Program-made: the position numbers and the translations under genes
From: Peptococcaceae bacterium CEB3
GTDB taxonomy: Bacteria > Bacillota > Desulfitobacteriia > Desulfitobacteriales > Desulfitobacteriaceae
DNA: 59,844 nucleotides
Direction of reading: 5' to 3'
Assembly (NCBI GenBank): GCA_001029295.1
Contig: LDXJ01000042.1
Span: 81-59,924 of the forward strand
Shown: piece after piece, positions 41,887 through 52,000 of the stretch
How the letters are laid out: each line of letters opens with the position of its first letter
How positions within the stretch are numbered: position 1 is the stretch's first letter
The notes under the pieces: model-generated
What the model saw: the letters and a program-made list of their open reading frames with translations, nothing else
Databases searched by the model: none
What the model was told of the DNA's origin: nothing

Positions 41887-43182
41887 TTAGGAGACCGAAG
41901 CCCCGTCCTCCCGCCGGTAAAGCCAAAACTCGTAGATGAAAACGCACACCAAAGTCCAGAGCAGGCTCACCACCCAACCTGTGACCGTGGCGCTTGGAGG
42001 GTGCAGGCGCAGATAAACCGGACTGATCCCCAGAAGGGTGAGGAGAATGACTTCACCCGTCAGGATAAGGACCTGCTTAGGCCTGCCCCGTTCCCTGCCA
42101 AAAACATAACCAAGTACCGCGTAAAAGCTGATCGCTCCCAACAAAAAACCGGAACTCGGCGCTTGGAAAGGAGTAAGGTCTTCCCAGACACTGAACTCCA
42201 CGCCGCGAAAGATCAGTTGGAAGAGACGATCGATCAGGGTACCCCCGCCCCAAGCCAAAATAAGGGGCAGCACAAGACTCCAGTTCCGTCGGAAATGATA
42301 GAAAACCAAAATGGCGGCCACGAACACCAGGCCAATGACAACGTGTGTTCCTAAAGCGTTCACACCTTGCATAAACCTAATCACCAACAGGGGAGAACCG
42401 ACCTCCAGCCACTCCGCCACAATGTGATCAAACTGCCCCACCTCCTGAGCCACAAAATCCTGAATCAAACCGGCAAGGATGATAAAAAGTGTCACAAAAC
42501 TAAGGCTGCCCACTGCTACCACAAAACGTCGTTTGCCAAGGGACATGTACTTTTTTGTCCAATGTTTCAAGACTCGATAGAGTCCGGCACTCCAAGAAAC
42601 CCTGTTCTTGTAAAAGAGATAAAAAGCTAAGGACAGAAGAATCGCTCCTATCCCCATAAGCAGCGCGTAGTGGTGAATGATGGGCAAGATCGTCTGCCAG
42701 CGGCTGCCCAAGAGACGTCCCAGAAAAATAAAGACTGTGGTCCAGAGCGCAGCCCCGAGATAGGCAAAAAAAGCAAAGCTGGGATAAGGCAAGCCGCTCA
42801 AGCCCGCGACATAACCCGACAAATGACGGACACCCGGGATAAAATATCCGGCTGTCAGAAGTTTTCCCCCCTGCCGATGGTACCAGTGCAGGACCTTTTC
42901 CAGGCGCTCCCCCCCGGCATGTCGCTCCAGGTAAGCCTGCACCCTATCGTGAAATAGGCGTCCAAGCCAGTACGCCAGCGTGATCCCGCTCATGCTCCCG
43001 ACCGCCGCGGAAGCTATAGCCAAGACAGGATTGAGTTTCCCCACGTATGTGAGAAAGCCCACGTAGGTCATGATGAATTCATCCGGCAGCGGAATACCCA
43101 AAATCGACACGCCCAGGACCAAATACAGTCCATAATAGCTATAGTGAGTGATAAACAGGATCACTTGGGATGACATTTGCAC
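41887..43182 (-). CDS. DedA membrane protein fused to a degenerate PAP2 domain
   Basis: 431 residues with about ten membrane helices. Residues 1-190 are a DedA/SNARE-associated domain with its hallmark VSILGIPLPDEFIMTYVGFL and the basic FIPGVRHLSGYVAGLSGLP region, linked to undecaprenyl-phosphate or phospholipid flipping. Residues about 215-420 have the helix plan of a PAP2 phosphatase (GGGTLIDRLFQLIFRGVEF, PSSGFLLGAISFYAVLGYVF, SPVYLRLHPPSATVTGW). The three catalytic motifs are decayed: the KxxxxxxRP is lost, PSGH has become PSSGF, and SRxxxxxH has lost its Arg. It is thus probably a transporter with a non-catalytic lipid-binding part. An intact PAP2 gene lies at 45.7 kb. Confidence 0.85.
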   Translation of the reverse strand: MQMSSQVILFITHYSYYGLYLVLGVSILGIPLPDEFIMTYVGFLTYVGKLNPVLAIASAAVGSMSGITLAYWLGRLFHDRVQAYLERHAGGERLEKVLHWYHRQGGKLLTAGYFIPGVRHLSGYVAGLSGLPYPSFAFFAYLGAALWTTVFIFLGRLLGSRWQTILPIIHHYALLMGIGAILLSLAFYLFYKNRVSWSAGLYRVLKHWTKKYMSLGKRRFVVAVGSLSFVTLFIILAGLIQDFVAQEVGQFDHIVAEWLEVGSPLLVIRFMQGVNALGTHVVIGLVFVAAILVFYHFRRNWSLVLPLILAWGGGTLIDRLFQLIFRGVEFSVWEDLTPFQAPSSGFLLGAISFYAVLGYVFGRERGRPKQVLILTGEVILLTLLGISPVYLRLHPPSATVTGWVVSLLWTLVCVFIYEFWLYRREDGASVS

Positions 43183-43284
43183 CGGACTCCTTTTTTCCTC
43201 AAACTAAACTACCACCAAAGCCTCCTACCGGCCCGGCCGACGGACCAAACAATTGGTCCCCGGCAGACCAAACGAACAGGTTCC

Positions 43285-43345
43285 CAGCGGAGAGACGGAT
43301 CCGAATCATTCTCTTGGCAGGGGAAAGCGCCTTCGGCTTGAAGTT
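43285..43345 (+). pseudogene. Short relic of a P1-peptidase-like gene
   Basis: The sequence around 43290-43345 matches part of the P1 peptidase gene at 27361-27445: GAGACGGATC, then CATTCTCTTGGC and AGCGCCTTCGGCTT in the same order. It reads IILLAGESAFGLK against AILLAGGSAFGLN in the intact gene. About 35 bases of the intervening sequence are lost and nothing recognisable follows. Confidence 0.5.
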
Positions 43346-43385
43346 CCCAACAGACAGACGGATCCGGGTTAGACTCGCGCGTGTC

Positions 43386-44240
43386 CTAAGTAAGCCGCCT
43401 CCGTTTCCTCTCCTTGAAAAAACTCCATAACAAGACCGTCGTCAGCCCGAAACCGACAGCCCCAAAAATCAGAAGAAACAAGAAGCCGAGCAGGGGGATA
43501 TTGATCAAAGCGGTAAAAAGACTCGCCAAAAGCAGCCAACGGGTGATAGGCGGATAGGTCTGCACCCTCGCGTTGAGAAATTCCCGGCCCAAATAATCTA
43601 TAAGCGGCAGAACACCCAGAAAAGCCGCCAAGAAACTAAGGAAAAAAACGAACACAGCGACGGGAATACCGACAATCGTCAGAGACAAAAGCACCGTCAG
43701 AGCCCAGCTCACCAGAGCACCCGCCACCCCGATGGCAAAAAGGCGTCCGGGTGCATGCTCAAGAAAAGCCGCGGCACGCTCAAAATGCCGGTGCAGGGCA
43801 TAGCCCAAACCGGTCAGCAAAAGAATGCCTACCAAACTGGCCAGCAGGCGCACCAGCCAAGTCCCGATCAGCAATAGAGCGCCGACCAAAAAATCTTGCG
43901 TCACTCCCGACGTAGGATTCATCTCAAAAACTCCGGTCTTGACCTTTTCCGAAGCAAAGTTGGCGACATGTCCCCCCAGATCAATGACCAAATCCACCCG
44001 GGCCGAGGGAGCGAGGATGACATTACCGTTAATAACCAAGACGATGTCCTTAACCCAACCCGCAATCCGGGCATCTGTGCCGACCGCCACCACTGTGTCT
44101 ACCCGCTGGCCCGCTCCTACCTCGGCAGGGTTCCCACCCAATTGGGTCAACATGTCGGAAGCTTGCGCCTGAGCAGGCCAAGAGACAAGGAACAAGAGCA
44201 TCAACGCCAGGAAAGTTCCAGTGATTCCGGCCTTCTTCAT
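43386..44240 (-). CDS. Membrane protein with bactofilin-like extracytoplasmic segment
   Basis: 284 residues. A signal peptide ends near AQAQA (residue about 26). Residues about 45-100 read TVVAVGTDARIAGWVKDIVLVINGNVILAPSARV, a short polymer-forming (bactofilin-like) beta pattern. Four membrane helices fill the C-terminal 170 residues, then a basic tail. Its ATG overlaps the TAA of the anti-sigma gene by one base, so it is translated with it. It may be a sensor or effector of the sigma system; its function is unknown. Confidence 0.7.
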   Translation of the reverse strand: MKKAGITGTFLALMLLFLVSWPAQAQASDMLTQLGGNPAEVGAGQRVDTVVAVGTDARIAGWVKDIVLVINGNVILAPSARVDLVIDLGGHVANFASEKVKTGVFEMNPTSGVTQDFLVGALLLIGTWLVRLLASLVGILLLTGLGYALHRHFERAAAFLEHAPGRLFAIGVAGALVSWALTVLLSLTIVGIPVAVFVFFLSFLAAFLGVLPLIDYLGREFLNARVQTYPPITRWLLLASLFTALINIPLLGFLFLLIFGAVGFGLTTVLLWSFFKERKRRRLT

Positions 44241-44743
44241 TACGAGAACACCTCGTTCGCGGGAATATCGCGCAAAAGCCTGCGCACCAAATAGCCCCCT
44301 AACCCCATGACCAACAAGCCTGCCACTCCCAGGCTCAGGCTCAGGGGCGCCGGAGCGGACTCCAATAATGTGAACCCTGTGCGCCACAACGCTTCTGTCG
44401 AAACGTACGCCAAGTTGAGAAACATGGCGAATATCGGGGAAAGTAAAAGGAAGAATGGGCAAAAAAGTGAGGTTAACAGTAAAGCGGTCCAAACAGTCCG
44501 AACCTGCCTGACTTTCCTCTCACTCACCCACAGAGAACTGATAATCCTTTCTTCCAAACCGCGCGGCGGCACCAAGCTTTCCACAGCCCCCCTGATTTCC
44601 CGCCGAAGGTCACGGAGTTCCCGTTCCGAAGCCCGGCAGGCCGGACAACCTTCCAGGTGGTTTTCCAGATCCGATACCCACTCCTCAGGCAACTCATCAT
44701 CCACATATTCTGAAATTAAGCCCAAACACTCCCGGCATTCCAC
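44240..44743 (-). CDS. Zinc-finger (zf-HC2) membrane anti-sigma factor
   Basis: 167 residues. The N-terminus has the cysteine-rich anti-sigma pattern CRECLGLISEYVDDELPE then HLEGCPAC, with one His and the two Cys of the usual H-x3-C-x2-C site. Two membrane helices follow (about 85-110 and 135-155). It should hold the sigma factor encoded 106 bases upstream. The start is GTG after GGAAGGAG. The next gene overlaps its stop. Confidence 0.85.
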   Translation of the reverse strand: MECRECLGLISEYVDDELPEEWVSDLENHLEGCPACRASERELRDLRREIRGAVESLVPPRGLEERIISSLWVSERKVRQVRTVWTALLLTSLFCPFFLLLSPIFAMFLNLAYVSTEALWRTGFTLLESAPAPLSLSLGVAGLLVMGLGGYLVRRLLRDIPANEVFS

Positions 44744-44849
44744 TTTCAGTCTCTCCTTCCTTGAACGTAAAGGCAGCCGGAACCCCGGGATGCAAAAGGC
44801 GTTGGGTCCCTTTCAGGCGCGGGTTCTGGCCACCGTGCGGACGAGCGCC

Positions 44850-45404
44850 TTAACAGTCATGTCCCGGGGACGAGCTCCGAACATCGGTTTCTTCTTCCAG
44901 CACGTTCTTTAAGTGCGCCCGCGCACTGAACAGCCTCGACTTCACGGTCCCCAGCGGAATTCCCATCAGTTCGGCGATTTCCCGGTACTCGTAGCCCTGC
45001 CATTCCCGGAGAAGCAACACCTGGCGTTGCTCGAGACTCAGCTCGGCCAGAGCTTCCCGCAGGATCAGCCTGGTTTCCCATTGCTCCGCACCCGTGGGCG
45101 CGGCCCGATCCAAATTGAGTTCAGCAGTTGGCAGAGGCGGCTTTTTTTTCAATTGATCCAGGCAGGCATTCGTAATCAAACGTTTGAACCAGGCCGGAAA
45201 GGCCCGGATATCATGGAGTTGCGACAAAGAGCGATGAACTTTCAAAAATATTTCCTGAGTCAGGTCCTCCGCTTCAACGCGGTCGTGCAAAAAAGCTACG
45301 GCTGTCCGGTAGACATAAGGGGTGTAGTGCAGCACGAAATCGGTAAATGCCTCTTGATTACCAGAGCGGCATCTCAGCACAATCTCCAAATCTTTGTCGG
45401 TCAC
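44850..45404 (-). CDS. ECF sigma factor (RpoE/SigW-like)
   Basis: About 185 residues. Region 2 is clear (HYTPYVYRTAVAFLHDRVEAEDLTQEIFLKVHRSL) as is region 4 (LSLEQRQVLLLREWQGYEYREIAELMGIPLGTVKSRLFSARA). It is the first gene of a sigma/anti-sigma/membrane protein trio. GTG 45404 is preferred, with AGGGGACGG upstream; GTG 45422 adds six residues. The C-terminal tail carries CRSGNQEAF-like sigma start segments at the other end, typical of the SigW group of envelope-stress factors. Confidence 0.9.
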   Translation of the reverse strand: MTDKDLEIVLRCRSGNQEAFTDFVLHYTPYVYRTAVAFLHDRVEAEDLTQEIFLKVHRSLSQLHDIRAFPAWFKRLITNACLDQLKKKPPLPTAELNLDRAAPTGAEQWETRLILREALAELSLEQRQVLLLREWQGYEYREIAELMGIPLGTVKSRLFSARAHLKNVLEEETDVRSSSPGHDC

Positions 45405-45740
45405 AAACTTCCGTCCCCTCACACGGATTATCTCTTATTATATTGCCAGAACCTGACCTAAATAGCCATACCTATGTCATGGCTTGCACCGTGCGAACAG
45501 ACCCGTAAATTGTTACCACACATTAATGATGATACATATCTTAAGACGACACATATCCATCTAAAGTTCAAAACCGTCTCATGTGACACTCAGCCCAGAA
45601 GACGCGAACTTTTCGCTCTTTCCCACCGTCTTTATCTTTGAAGATCGTTTGCGTGCACGTTCATCGTTTGCCGGTGGCGTTTGAAGGGCATCGGAATCCG
45701 AAAAACAAATTCGATAAGGTAAAAAAATTATAGGGGGTTT
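45405..45740. other. Divergent spacer between the sigma operon and the PAP2 gene
   Basis: AT-rich for this window. It should carry promoters in both directions, probably including an ECF-type site for autoregulation. No consensus could be fixed by eye and no gene is supported. Confidence 0.3.
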
Positions 45741-46340
45741 TTGGGTTTGAATTCTTTTGATGTTGCGGGTTTTCACTTTCTCAATCAGTGGGCGGGGCAT
45801 ATTCCCCTCTTGGACGGGGTAATGGCCTTTGTCGCCCAGTACGCTCTGGAACTCTATGTGGTGCTCTTCCTGGCAGCTTGGTTCTTTTTACCGCGGCAGG
45901 AAGGCAAACAGCGTCACGCCTTGTTTATTATGGGGTTGTCAGGCATTTTGGCACTCCTCTTCAATGTAGTCATCGCCCACTTTTGGTTCCGGCCGCGACC
46001 TTTCGCAACACTCGCCCGCGGCACTTTTACCAAACTTATTCCTCACCCCGCAGATGCTTCTTTCCCCAGTGATCACGTCTCAGGCAGCTTCGGTTTTGCC
46101 GTCGGTTCCTTCGGGAAAACGGCGCGCTGGATTCAGGTGAGTTTCACCTTGCTCGCGGTTTTGGTCGGCATCGCCCGGGTTTACACCGGCGTGCACTGGC
46201 CGACCGATGTCTTGGGCGGGGCCGTTGTCGGCGCACTCGGTTCCTTCATCATGTGGCGTTTCAGTTCTCTTCTTCAACCGATCAGCCGCTGGGTCTTAAG
46301 GTTGTTCCATTTTGGTGAATACGCCGGTGTTCGGCGCTGA
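45741..46340 (+). CDS. PAP2-family phosphatase, undecaprenyl-diphosphatase (BcrC-like)
   Basis: 199 residues with six membrane helices, the size of BcrC/YwoA. All three catalytic motifs are present: a variant first motif ending FRPRPF, FPSDHVSGSFGFAVG, and ARVYTGVHWPTDVLGG with the catalytic His. It should remove a phosphate from undecaprenyl diphosphate at the membrane surface and so recycle the cell-wall carrier. It begins with TTG after an AGGGGG site. It diverges from an ECF sigma operon, which fits the usual control of bcrC by envelope-stress sigma factors. Confidence 0.88.
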   Translation: MGLNSFDVAGFHFLNQWAGHIPLLDGVMAFVAQYALELYVVLFLAAWFFLPRQEGKQRHALFIMGLSGILALLFNVVIAHFWFRPRPFATLARGTFTKLIPHPADASFPSDHVSGSFGFAVGSFGKTARWIQVSFTLLAVLVGIARVYTGVHWPTDVLGGAVVGALGSFIMWRFSSLLQPISRWVLRLFHFGEYAGVRR

Positions 46341-46361
46341 GCATATCTTTCGCTTCCAAGC

Positions 46362-46466
46362 GCTTGGCCATAACGTCAACCGGATCCCAACAAATCGCTT
46401 AGCTGTAACCTTAACCGAATTCCTGCAAATCGTCTGGCCGTAACCTTAACCAAATCCTAACAAAAA
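46362..46466 (+). repeat. Three imperfect 35-base tandem repeats
   Basis: Units begin at 46362, 46397 and 46432 with exact 35-base spacing. The shared core is G-TT-GCC-TAACCTTAACC-AAT-CC--CAAATC. They lie in the 330-base gap before sqdB. Confidence 0.75.
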
Positions 46467-46468
46467 AC

Positions 46469-46485
46469 ACGTTAAACGTTAACGT
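46469..46485. promoter_or_regulatory. Palindrome ACGTTAA-ACG-TTAACGT upstream of sqdB
   Basis: Perfect 7-base arms around a 3-base centre, directly after the tandem repeats and about 185 bases before the sqdB start. It is an operator candidate; no regulator is known. Confidence 0.4.
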
Positions 46486-46667
46486 CCGTTTGCTAACCTT
46501 ATATCTTGGGTATGAGCGGATATTTCTCTCACCCATACCCTCTTCATTCGGCCCGTGCTTCCGCGAGGCCCACAGAGTCATCACGTGAAAGCGGCGAAAC
46601 TCCCGGCATAGGAATATTACTTAGGGGTTCGGGGAATATCGTAAATCAAGAGCAAGAAGGGGAATAA

Positions 46668-47819
<1,152 letters not shown>

Positions 47820-47909
47820 TACGACTTGTAAACCTTGCGCTTGAGAAAAAGGAGAGACGGGCCCGGCCGCCGCGAGTCAAAGTTTGCCTTGTCCGAGCCC
47901 CCAGCAAAT

Positions 47910-49127
47910 ATGAAAATAGCAATTATTACCGAAACCTTTCTTCCTTCCACAGACGGCGTCGTTACCCGTCTTTGTGCCTCCATACGCTGGCTGCGGCGCA
48001 ACGGGCATGAAGTCCTGGTGATCGCACCCGACTTGGGGGAGCAAGAATACATGGGCGCCAAGGTGGCGGGGGTTCCTGCCCGGACTTTTTTCTTCTATCC
48101 GGATCGAAAGTTTTCTCTGCCCACTTCGAAAGTAAAAAAATACCTGCGAGAATTTCAGCCGGACATAGTTCACGCGGTGAACCCGGCTTTTTTGGGATTG
48201 GCAGGCGTCTACTACAGCCGGCGGTTGAGACTGCCGCTTGTGGCCTCTTATCACACAAATATCGCCCAATATATGAAATACTACCACTTGTCGTTTCTTC
48301 AGCCGTTGACTTGGAAATACCTGCAGCTCTTGCACAATCAGGCCCGGCTCAACCTCTGCACCTCCCAAGCCGCCCAAAACGCTTTGACCGGGCGGGGATT
48401 CCGCAATGTACATGTTTGGTCGCGCGGTGTAGCCTTGGATCGTTTTCACCCGAGTCACCGCGAGAACTCCTGGCGGGAATGTCTCAGCGGCGGCCATCCG
48501 GAAAAACTTCTGCTCCTCTACGTCGGCCGCCTGGCGCCGGAAAAGGGTATTGAAGGAATCCGTCCGCTTTTAACCAAATCCCCGGACTTGTGCTTAGCTC
48601 TTGTCGGTGACGGGCCCCACCGCCAGGCTTTGGAAAAATATTTTCAGGGCACTCAGACTGTTTTCACAGGTTTTCTCCATGGCGAAGACCTGGCGAAAGC
48701 TTATGCCTCCTCCGACATGTTCATCTTCCCTTCCTTGACCGACACTTTGGGCCTAGTCATTTTAGAGGCTATGGCTTCCGGTCTGCCGGTCATCGCCGCC
48801 GACAGCGGTCCCGCCCGGGAACAGATCGCTCCTGAACTGAACGGCTTTCTCTACAACCCCGCCGAACCCAAAAGCCTGGAGCAAGCGGCCGAAGGCTTGC
48901 GGGATCAACGGATACGCCGGGACATGGGCACCCGGGCCCGGACCACCGCGGCTGAGTTTGGCTGGGAGAGACCCGCCGAACAGTTGCTGCAATTCTACCG
49001 GCAGGCCCTTGCCGGTGACCCCGCACCCGCTCAAGAACCCGGCCTCACGCTCGGCCGCGGCGCCGGCTTGGAGGCCAGCCCCGAACCCGGTCAAGTTTTG
49101 CGTTCGACAAGTCACATCAAACGCTGA
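47910..49127 (+). CDS. sqdX: Sulfoquinovosyltransferase-like GT4 glycosyltransferase (SqdX/SQD2 type)
   Basis: About 405 residues with a GT-B fold. Strong SQD2-like phrases are EYMGAKVAGVPARTF, ASYHTNIAQYMKYY, VWSRGVALDRFHPSHR, VGRLAPEKGIEG, VFTGFLHGEDLAKAYASSDMF and DTLGLVILEAMASGLPVIAA. The first acid of the EX7E motif is Asp here. It should transfer sulfoquinovose from UDP-sulfoquinovose to diacylglycerol, making SQDG. ATG 47910 matches family N-termini; the frame is open upstream from 47835. The C-terminal 40 residues are Pro/Ala/Gly-rich and not conserved. Ninety bases separate it from sqdB. Confidence 0.85.
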   Translation: MKIAIITETFLPSTDGVVTRLCASIRWLRRNGHEVLVIAPDLGEQEYMGAKVAGVPARTFFFYPDRKFSLPTSKVKKYLREFQPDIVHAVNPAFLGLAGVYYSRRLRLPLVASYHTNIAQYMKYYHLSFLQPLTWKYLQLLHNQARLNLCTSQAAQNALTGRGFRNVHVWSRGVALDRFHPSHRENSWRECLSGGHPEKLLLLYVGRLAPEKGIEGIRPLLTKSPDLCLALVGDGPHRQALEKYFQGTQTVFTGFLHGEDLAKAYASSDMFIFPSLTDTLGLVILEAMASGLPVIAADSGPAREQIAPELNGFLYNPAEPKSLEQAAEGLRDQRIRRDMGTRARTTAAEFGWERPAEQLLQFYRQALAGDPAPAQEPGLTLGRGAGLEASPEPGQVLRSTSHIKR

Positions 49128-49216
49128 ACCCACCCTTCCGATGCTGAAGAAACAATCATGAACTATCCGTTTGCAAAGCAGAATGAAAATGCCACTGGAA
49201 CCCGCGACAGATTTTC

Positions 49217-49318
49217 GTAAGAAACTCGGCTGGCGTTATGAGCACCCGCTGGGCTATCGGTTAAATCACGCTGACACGAGTTTTCTTACCCTGCGGGAAA
49301 CTTATATTGTCTGATAGG
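49217..49318 (-). repeat. Palindromic interspersed repeat, copy 3 (about 102 bp)
   Basis: Read on the minus strand it begins CCTATCAGACAATATAAG, carries CCCGCAGG and TAAGAAAACTCG and ends CGCCAGCCGAGTTTCTTAC. It shares ends and arm sequence with the 9295-9384 element; the centre differs. It abuts the T-run of the thiolase terminator. Confidence 0.65.
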
Positions 49319-49367
49319 AAAAAAATGGTCCTGGCCGGAAAGCACCGCGTGCTTCCCGACCAGGACC
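49319..49367 (-). terminator. Rho-independent terminator of the acyl-CoA operon
   Basis: On the minus strand GGTCCTGG-CGG-AAGCAC pairs with GTGCTT-CCG-CCAGGACC around loop GCG (about 19 bases long with two mismatches), followed by ATTTTTTT. It lies about 90 bases below the thiolase stop at 49461. Confidence 0.9.
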
Positions 49368-49460
49368 TTCACTTGTCGCCACGGATGCGTAAACCGGTTC
49401 CCCAGGCCGCCGCATCCGCTTCCCGGGTCCGCTGCTTCCCGAGTAAGAGGAATAACCGTC

Positions 49461-50639
49461 TTAGCGTTCCACAATCATACTGATACCTTGGCCGCCGCCG
49501 ATACAAAGGGTGGCCAGACCCCTGTGGGCCTCCCGGCGGCCCATTTCGTAGAGCAAAGTCACCAGAATGCGCGCCCCGGAGGCGCCGATCGGATGCCCGA
49601 GGGCCACGGCTCCGCCATTGAGATTGGTCTTCTCCATGTCCAGGTTAAGCTCTTTCGCCACCTCCAGAGCCTGAGACGCGAAAGCCTCGTTGGCCTCCAC
49701 CACGTCTATATCTTCGATTTTCAACCCCGCCTTGGCTAAGGCTTTGCGGGTCGCCGGGATCGGGCCGGTACCCATAATCAGGGGATCCACCCCCGCGGAA
49801 GCCCACGACGTGATTTTGGCCAGGGGTCTGATCCCCAAGGCCTCCGCTTTGGCCGCACTCATGACCACGACCGCCGCGGCACCGTCGTTGATCCCCGAAG
49901 CATTTCCGGCGGTCACCGTACCGTCCTTCTTAAAGGCCGGGCGCAGCTTGGCCAGGGTCTCCGCGCTCGTGCCGAAGCGGGGAAATTCATCCTGGCTGAA
50001 GACGACGGGATCCCCTTTCTTTTGCGGGATGACCACCGGAACAACCTCTTCCGTAAACTTGCCCTCTTTAATCGCCTTCTCGGCCCTGTTCTGGCTGCGC
50101 ACTGAAAATTCATCCTGCTCCTGGCGTGATATGCCGAATTTCTCCGCGATGTTTTCGGCGGTCAGGCCCATATGAATGTTGTGGAAAGCATCGCTGAGGC
50201 CGTCTGTGATCATCGTATCCACGACGGCGGCATTCCCCATGCGGTAACCGGTACGGGCCTTAGGCAAAGCATAGGCCGCCAGTGACATGCTTTCCATTCC
50301 CCCGGCGACAATGACTTCGGCATCTCCGGACACTATGGCCTGAGCGGCGCAGACGACGGCTTTCAGACCTGAACCGCACACCTTACTCACTGTCCAAGAA
50401 GGGACCTCTTGTGGAAGGCCAGCTTTCATAGCGGCCTGACGGGCCGGGTTTTGCCCGAGACCCGCGCTCAGCACATTGCCCATGATCACTTCATCCACCT
50501 CTTCGGGGGTGATGCCCGCCCTCTTGATACTCTCCTGGATAGTCAGCGCCCCCAGGTCCACCGCCGGTACCTGGCTCAAGGCACCGCCAAAGGAACCTAC
50601 AGGAGTGCGAACCGCACTGACTATAACAACTTCGTTCAT
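49461..50639 (-). CDS. thlA: Acetyl-CoA C-acetyltransferase (thiolase)
   Basis: A 392-residue biosynthetic-type thiolase that joins or splits acetoacetyl-CoA. Nucleophile Cys in [11 protein letters not shown], His in [11 protein letters not shown] and the second Cys in TLCIGGGQG are intact. ATG 50639 ([13 protein letters not shown]) has GGAGG 9 bases upstream and matches family starts. It is the last gene of the six-gene acyl-CoA operon and the second thiolase in it. Confidence 0.95.
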   Translation of the reverse strand: MNEVVIVSAVRTPVGSFGGALSQVPAVDLGALTIQESIKRAGITPEEVDEVIMGNVLSAGLGQNPARQAAMKAGLPQEVPSWTVSKVCGSGLKAVVCAAQAIVSGDAEVIVAGGMESMSLAAYALPKARTGYRMGNAAVVDTMITDGLSDAFHNIHMGLTAENIAEKFGISRQEQDEFSVRSQNRAEKAIKEGKFTEEVVPVVIPQKKGDPVVFSQDEFPRFGTSAETLAKLRPAFKKDGTVTAGNASGINDGAAAVVVMSAAKAEALGIRPLAKITSWASAGVDPLIMGTGPIPATRKALAKAGLKIEDIDVVEANEAFASQALEVAKELNLDMEKTNLNGGAVALGHPIGASGARILVTLLYEMGRREAHRGLATLCIGGGQGISMIVER

Positions 50640-50745
50640 CTCTGTTTTCCTCCGCTTAATCTTCTTATTTACGGGACATGGGGGTCTGCTCTGAAAACTG
50701 CGCGCACTTTTCATCGCCTGAGAACGCCACTTTGTCGTCCACGCC

Positions 50746-51888
50746 CTACTCGCGCAAAATGTGGCTGCTGATCACGATGCGCTGCACTTCGCTCGTCCCC
50801 TCATAAATCTCGGTAATTTTGGCATCCCGCATCATGCGTTCTACCGGATACTCCCGGATATAGCCATAGCCACCGTGGATTTGCACCGCCTGCGTAGTCA
50901 CCCACATGGCGGTTTCAGAGGCATGAAGCTTGGCCATGGCCGAAGCCTTGGAAACCGGCTTGTGCTGGGAAGCCAGGTAAGCCGCCTGATAGACGAGAAG
51001 GCGGGCCGCTTCGATCTGAGTAGCCATGTCCGCCAGCTTAAACTGATTGATCTGGAATTGAGCAAGTGTCTTACCAAACTGAACCCGTTCTTTGGCGTAC
51101 TTTAGAGCCTGCTCGTAAGCCCCCTGGGCAATTCCCAAAGCTTGGGACGCGATCCCGATGCGCCCGTAATCCAAAGTGATCATGGCGATCTTAAAGCCCT
51201 GACCTTCCTGCCCCAACAGGTTTTCAGCCGGAACACGGACATTGTCAAAAACCAGTTCGTAGGTGGCAGAGGAGCGAATCCCCATCTTTTGTTCTTTCTT
51301 ACCGAAAGTAAAACCGGGCATGCCCTTTTCCAGAATGAAAGCGGCAATTCCTTTGTTTCCTTTGCTCTTGTCCATTTGGGCAATAATGATATAGATGTCT
51401 GCCTCGTGGCCGTTGGTGATAAAAATCTTGGAACCGTTAATGATATAATCCCCGCCGTCACGCACCGCCGTGGTCCGGGTTCCGGAAGCGTCCGAGCCTG
51501 CCATCGGCTCCGTCAAGCCCAAAGCTCCCATCTTCTCTCCTTTGGCCAGGGGAACGAGATATTTCTGTTTCTGTTCTTCCGTTCCGAAAAGATTGATGGG
51601 GTTGGCACCCAGACTGGAGTGGGCCGAAACCGTCACCCCCACGGAGGCGTCCACCCGGGAAAGCTCTTCCACCGCAATGGCATAGGAGATGTAGTCAGCT
51701 CCGACCCCCCCGTATTCTTCCGGAAAAGTGATGCCGGCCAGGCCCAACTCCGCCAGCTTGACCCAAATCTCGCGGGGAAATTCTTCCTTCTCATCCCTCT
51801 CGCCGGCACCCGGCCCGCATTCCTTCTCGGCAAAATCACGTACCATCTTCCGCATCATGATATGGTCTTCCGTTAAATCAAAAATCAC
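50746..51888 (-). CDS. Acyl-CoA dehydrogenase (butyryl-CoA type)
   Basis: 380 residues, the size of bacterial short-chain acyl-CoA dehydrogenases. Seen are [19 protein letters not shown] (FAD loop), the substrate region and the catalytic Glu in [16 protein letters not shown]. It exchanges electrons with electron-transfer flavoprotein while interconverting butyryl-CoA and crotonyl-CoA or a similar pair. GTG 51888 ([19 protein letters not shown]) with GGAGTG upstream is preferred over ATG 51951. It is the fifth gene of the operon. Confidence 0.92.
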   Translation of the reverse strand: MIFDLTEDHIMMRKMVRDFAEKECGPGAGERDEKEEFPREIWVKLAELGLAGITFPEEYGGVGADYISYAIAVEELSRVDASVGVTVSAHSSLGANPINLFGTEEQKQKYLVPLAKGEKMGALGLTEPMAGSDASGTRTTAVRDGGDYIINGSKIFITNGHEADIYIIIAQMDKSKGNKGIAAFILEKGMPGFTFGKKEQKMGIRSSATYELVFDNVRVPAENLLGQEGQGFKIAMITLDYGRIGIASQALGIAQGAYEQALKYAKERVQFGKTLAQFQINQFKLADMATQIEAARLLVYQAAYLASQHKPVSKASAMAKLHASETAMWVTTQAVQIHGGYGYIREYPVERMMRDAKITEIYEGTSEVQRIVISSHILRE

Positions 51889-52000
51889 AGTCAACACTCC
51901 TTCATTTCCATTTCGGCACCCGCCAACCTGGTACGTGCAGCCATTAGCCATCCGTACGGCGTCCGTACGGTCTTTCTATGCTTATACCTTGCGGTCTGTT

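Noticed and set aside
45579-45800. 73-codon minus-strand frame
   Set aside because: It overlaps the start of the PAP2 gene and the sigma-operon control region and has no family likeness.
51952-51970. Two CCGTACGG palindromes before the acyl-CoA dehydrogenase gene
   Set aside because: Eight-base palindromes inside an operon spacer are weak evidence; they may only form a local hairpin.
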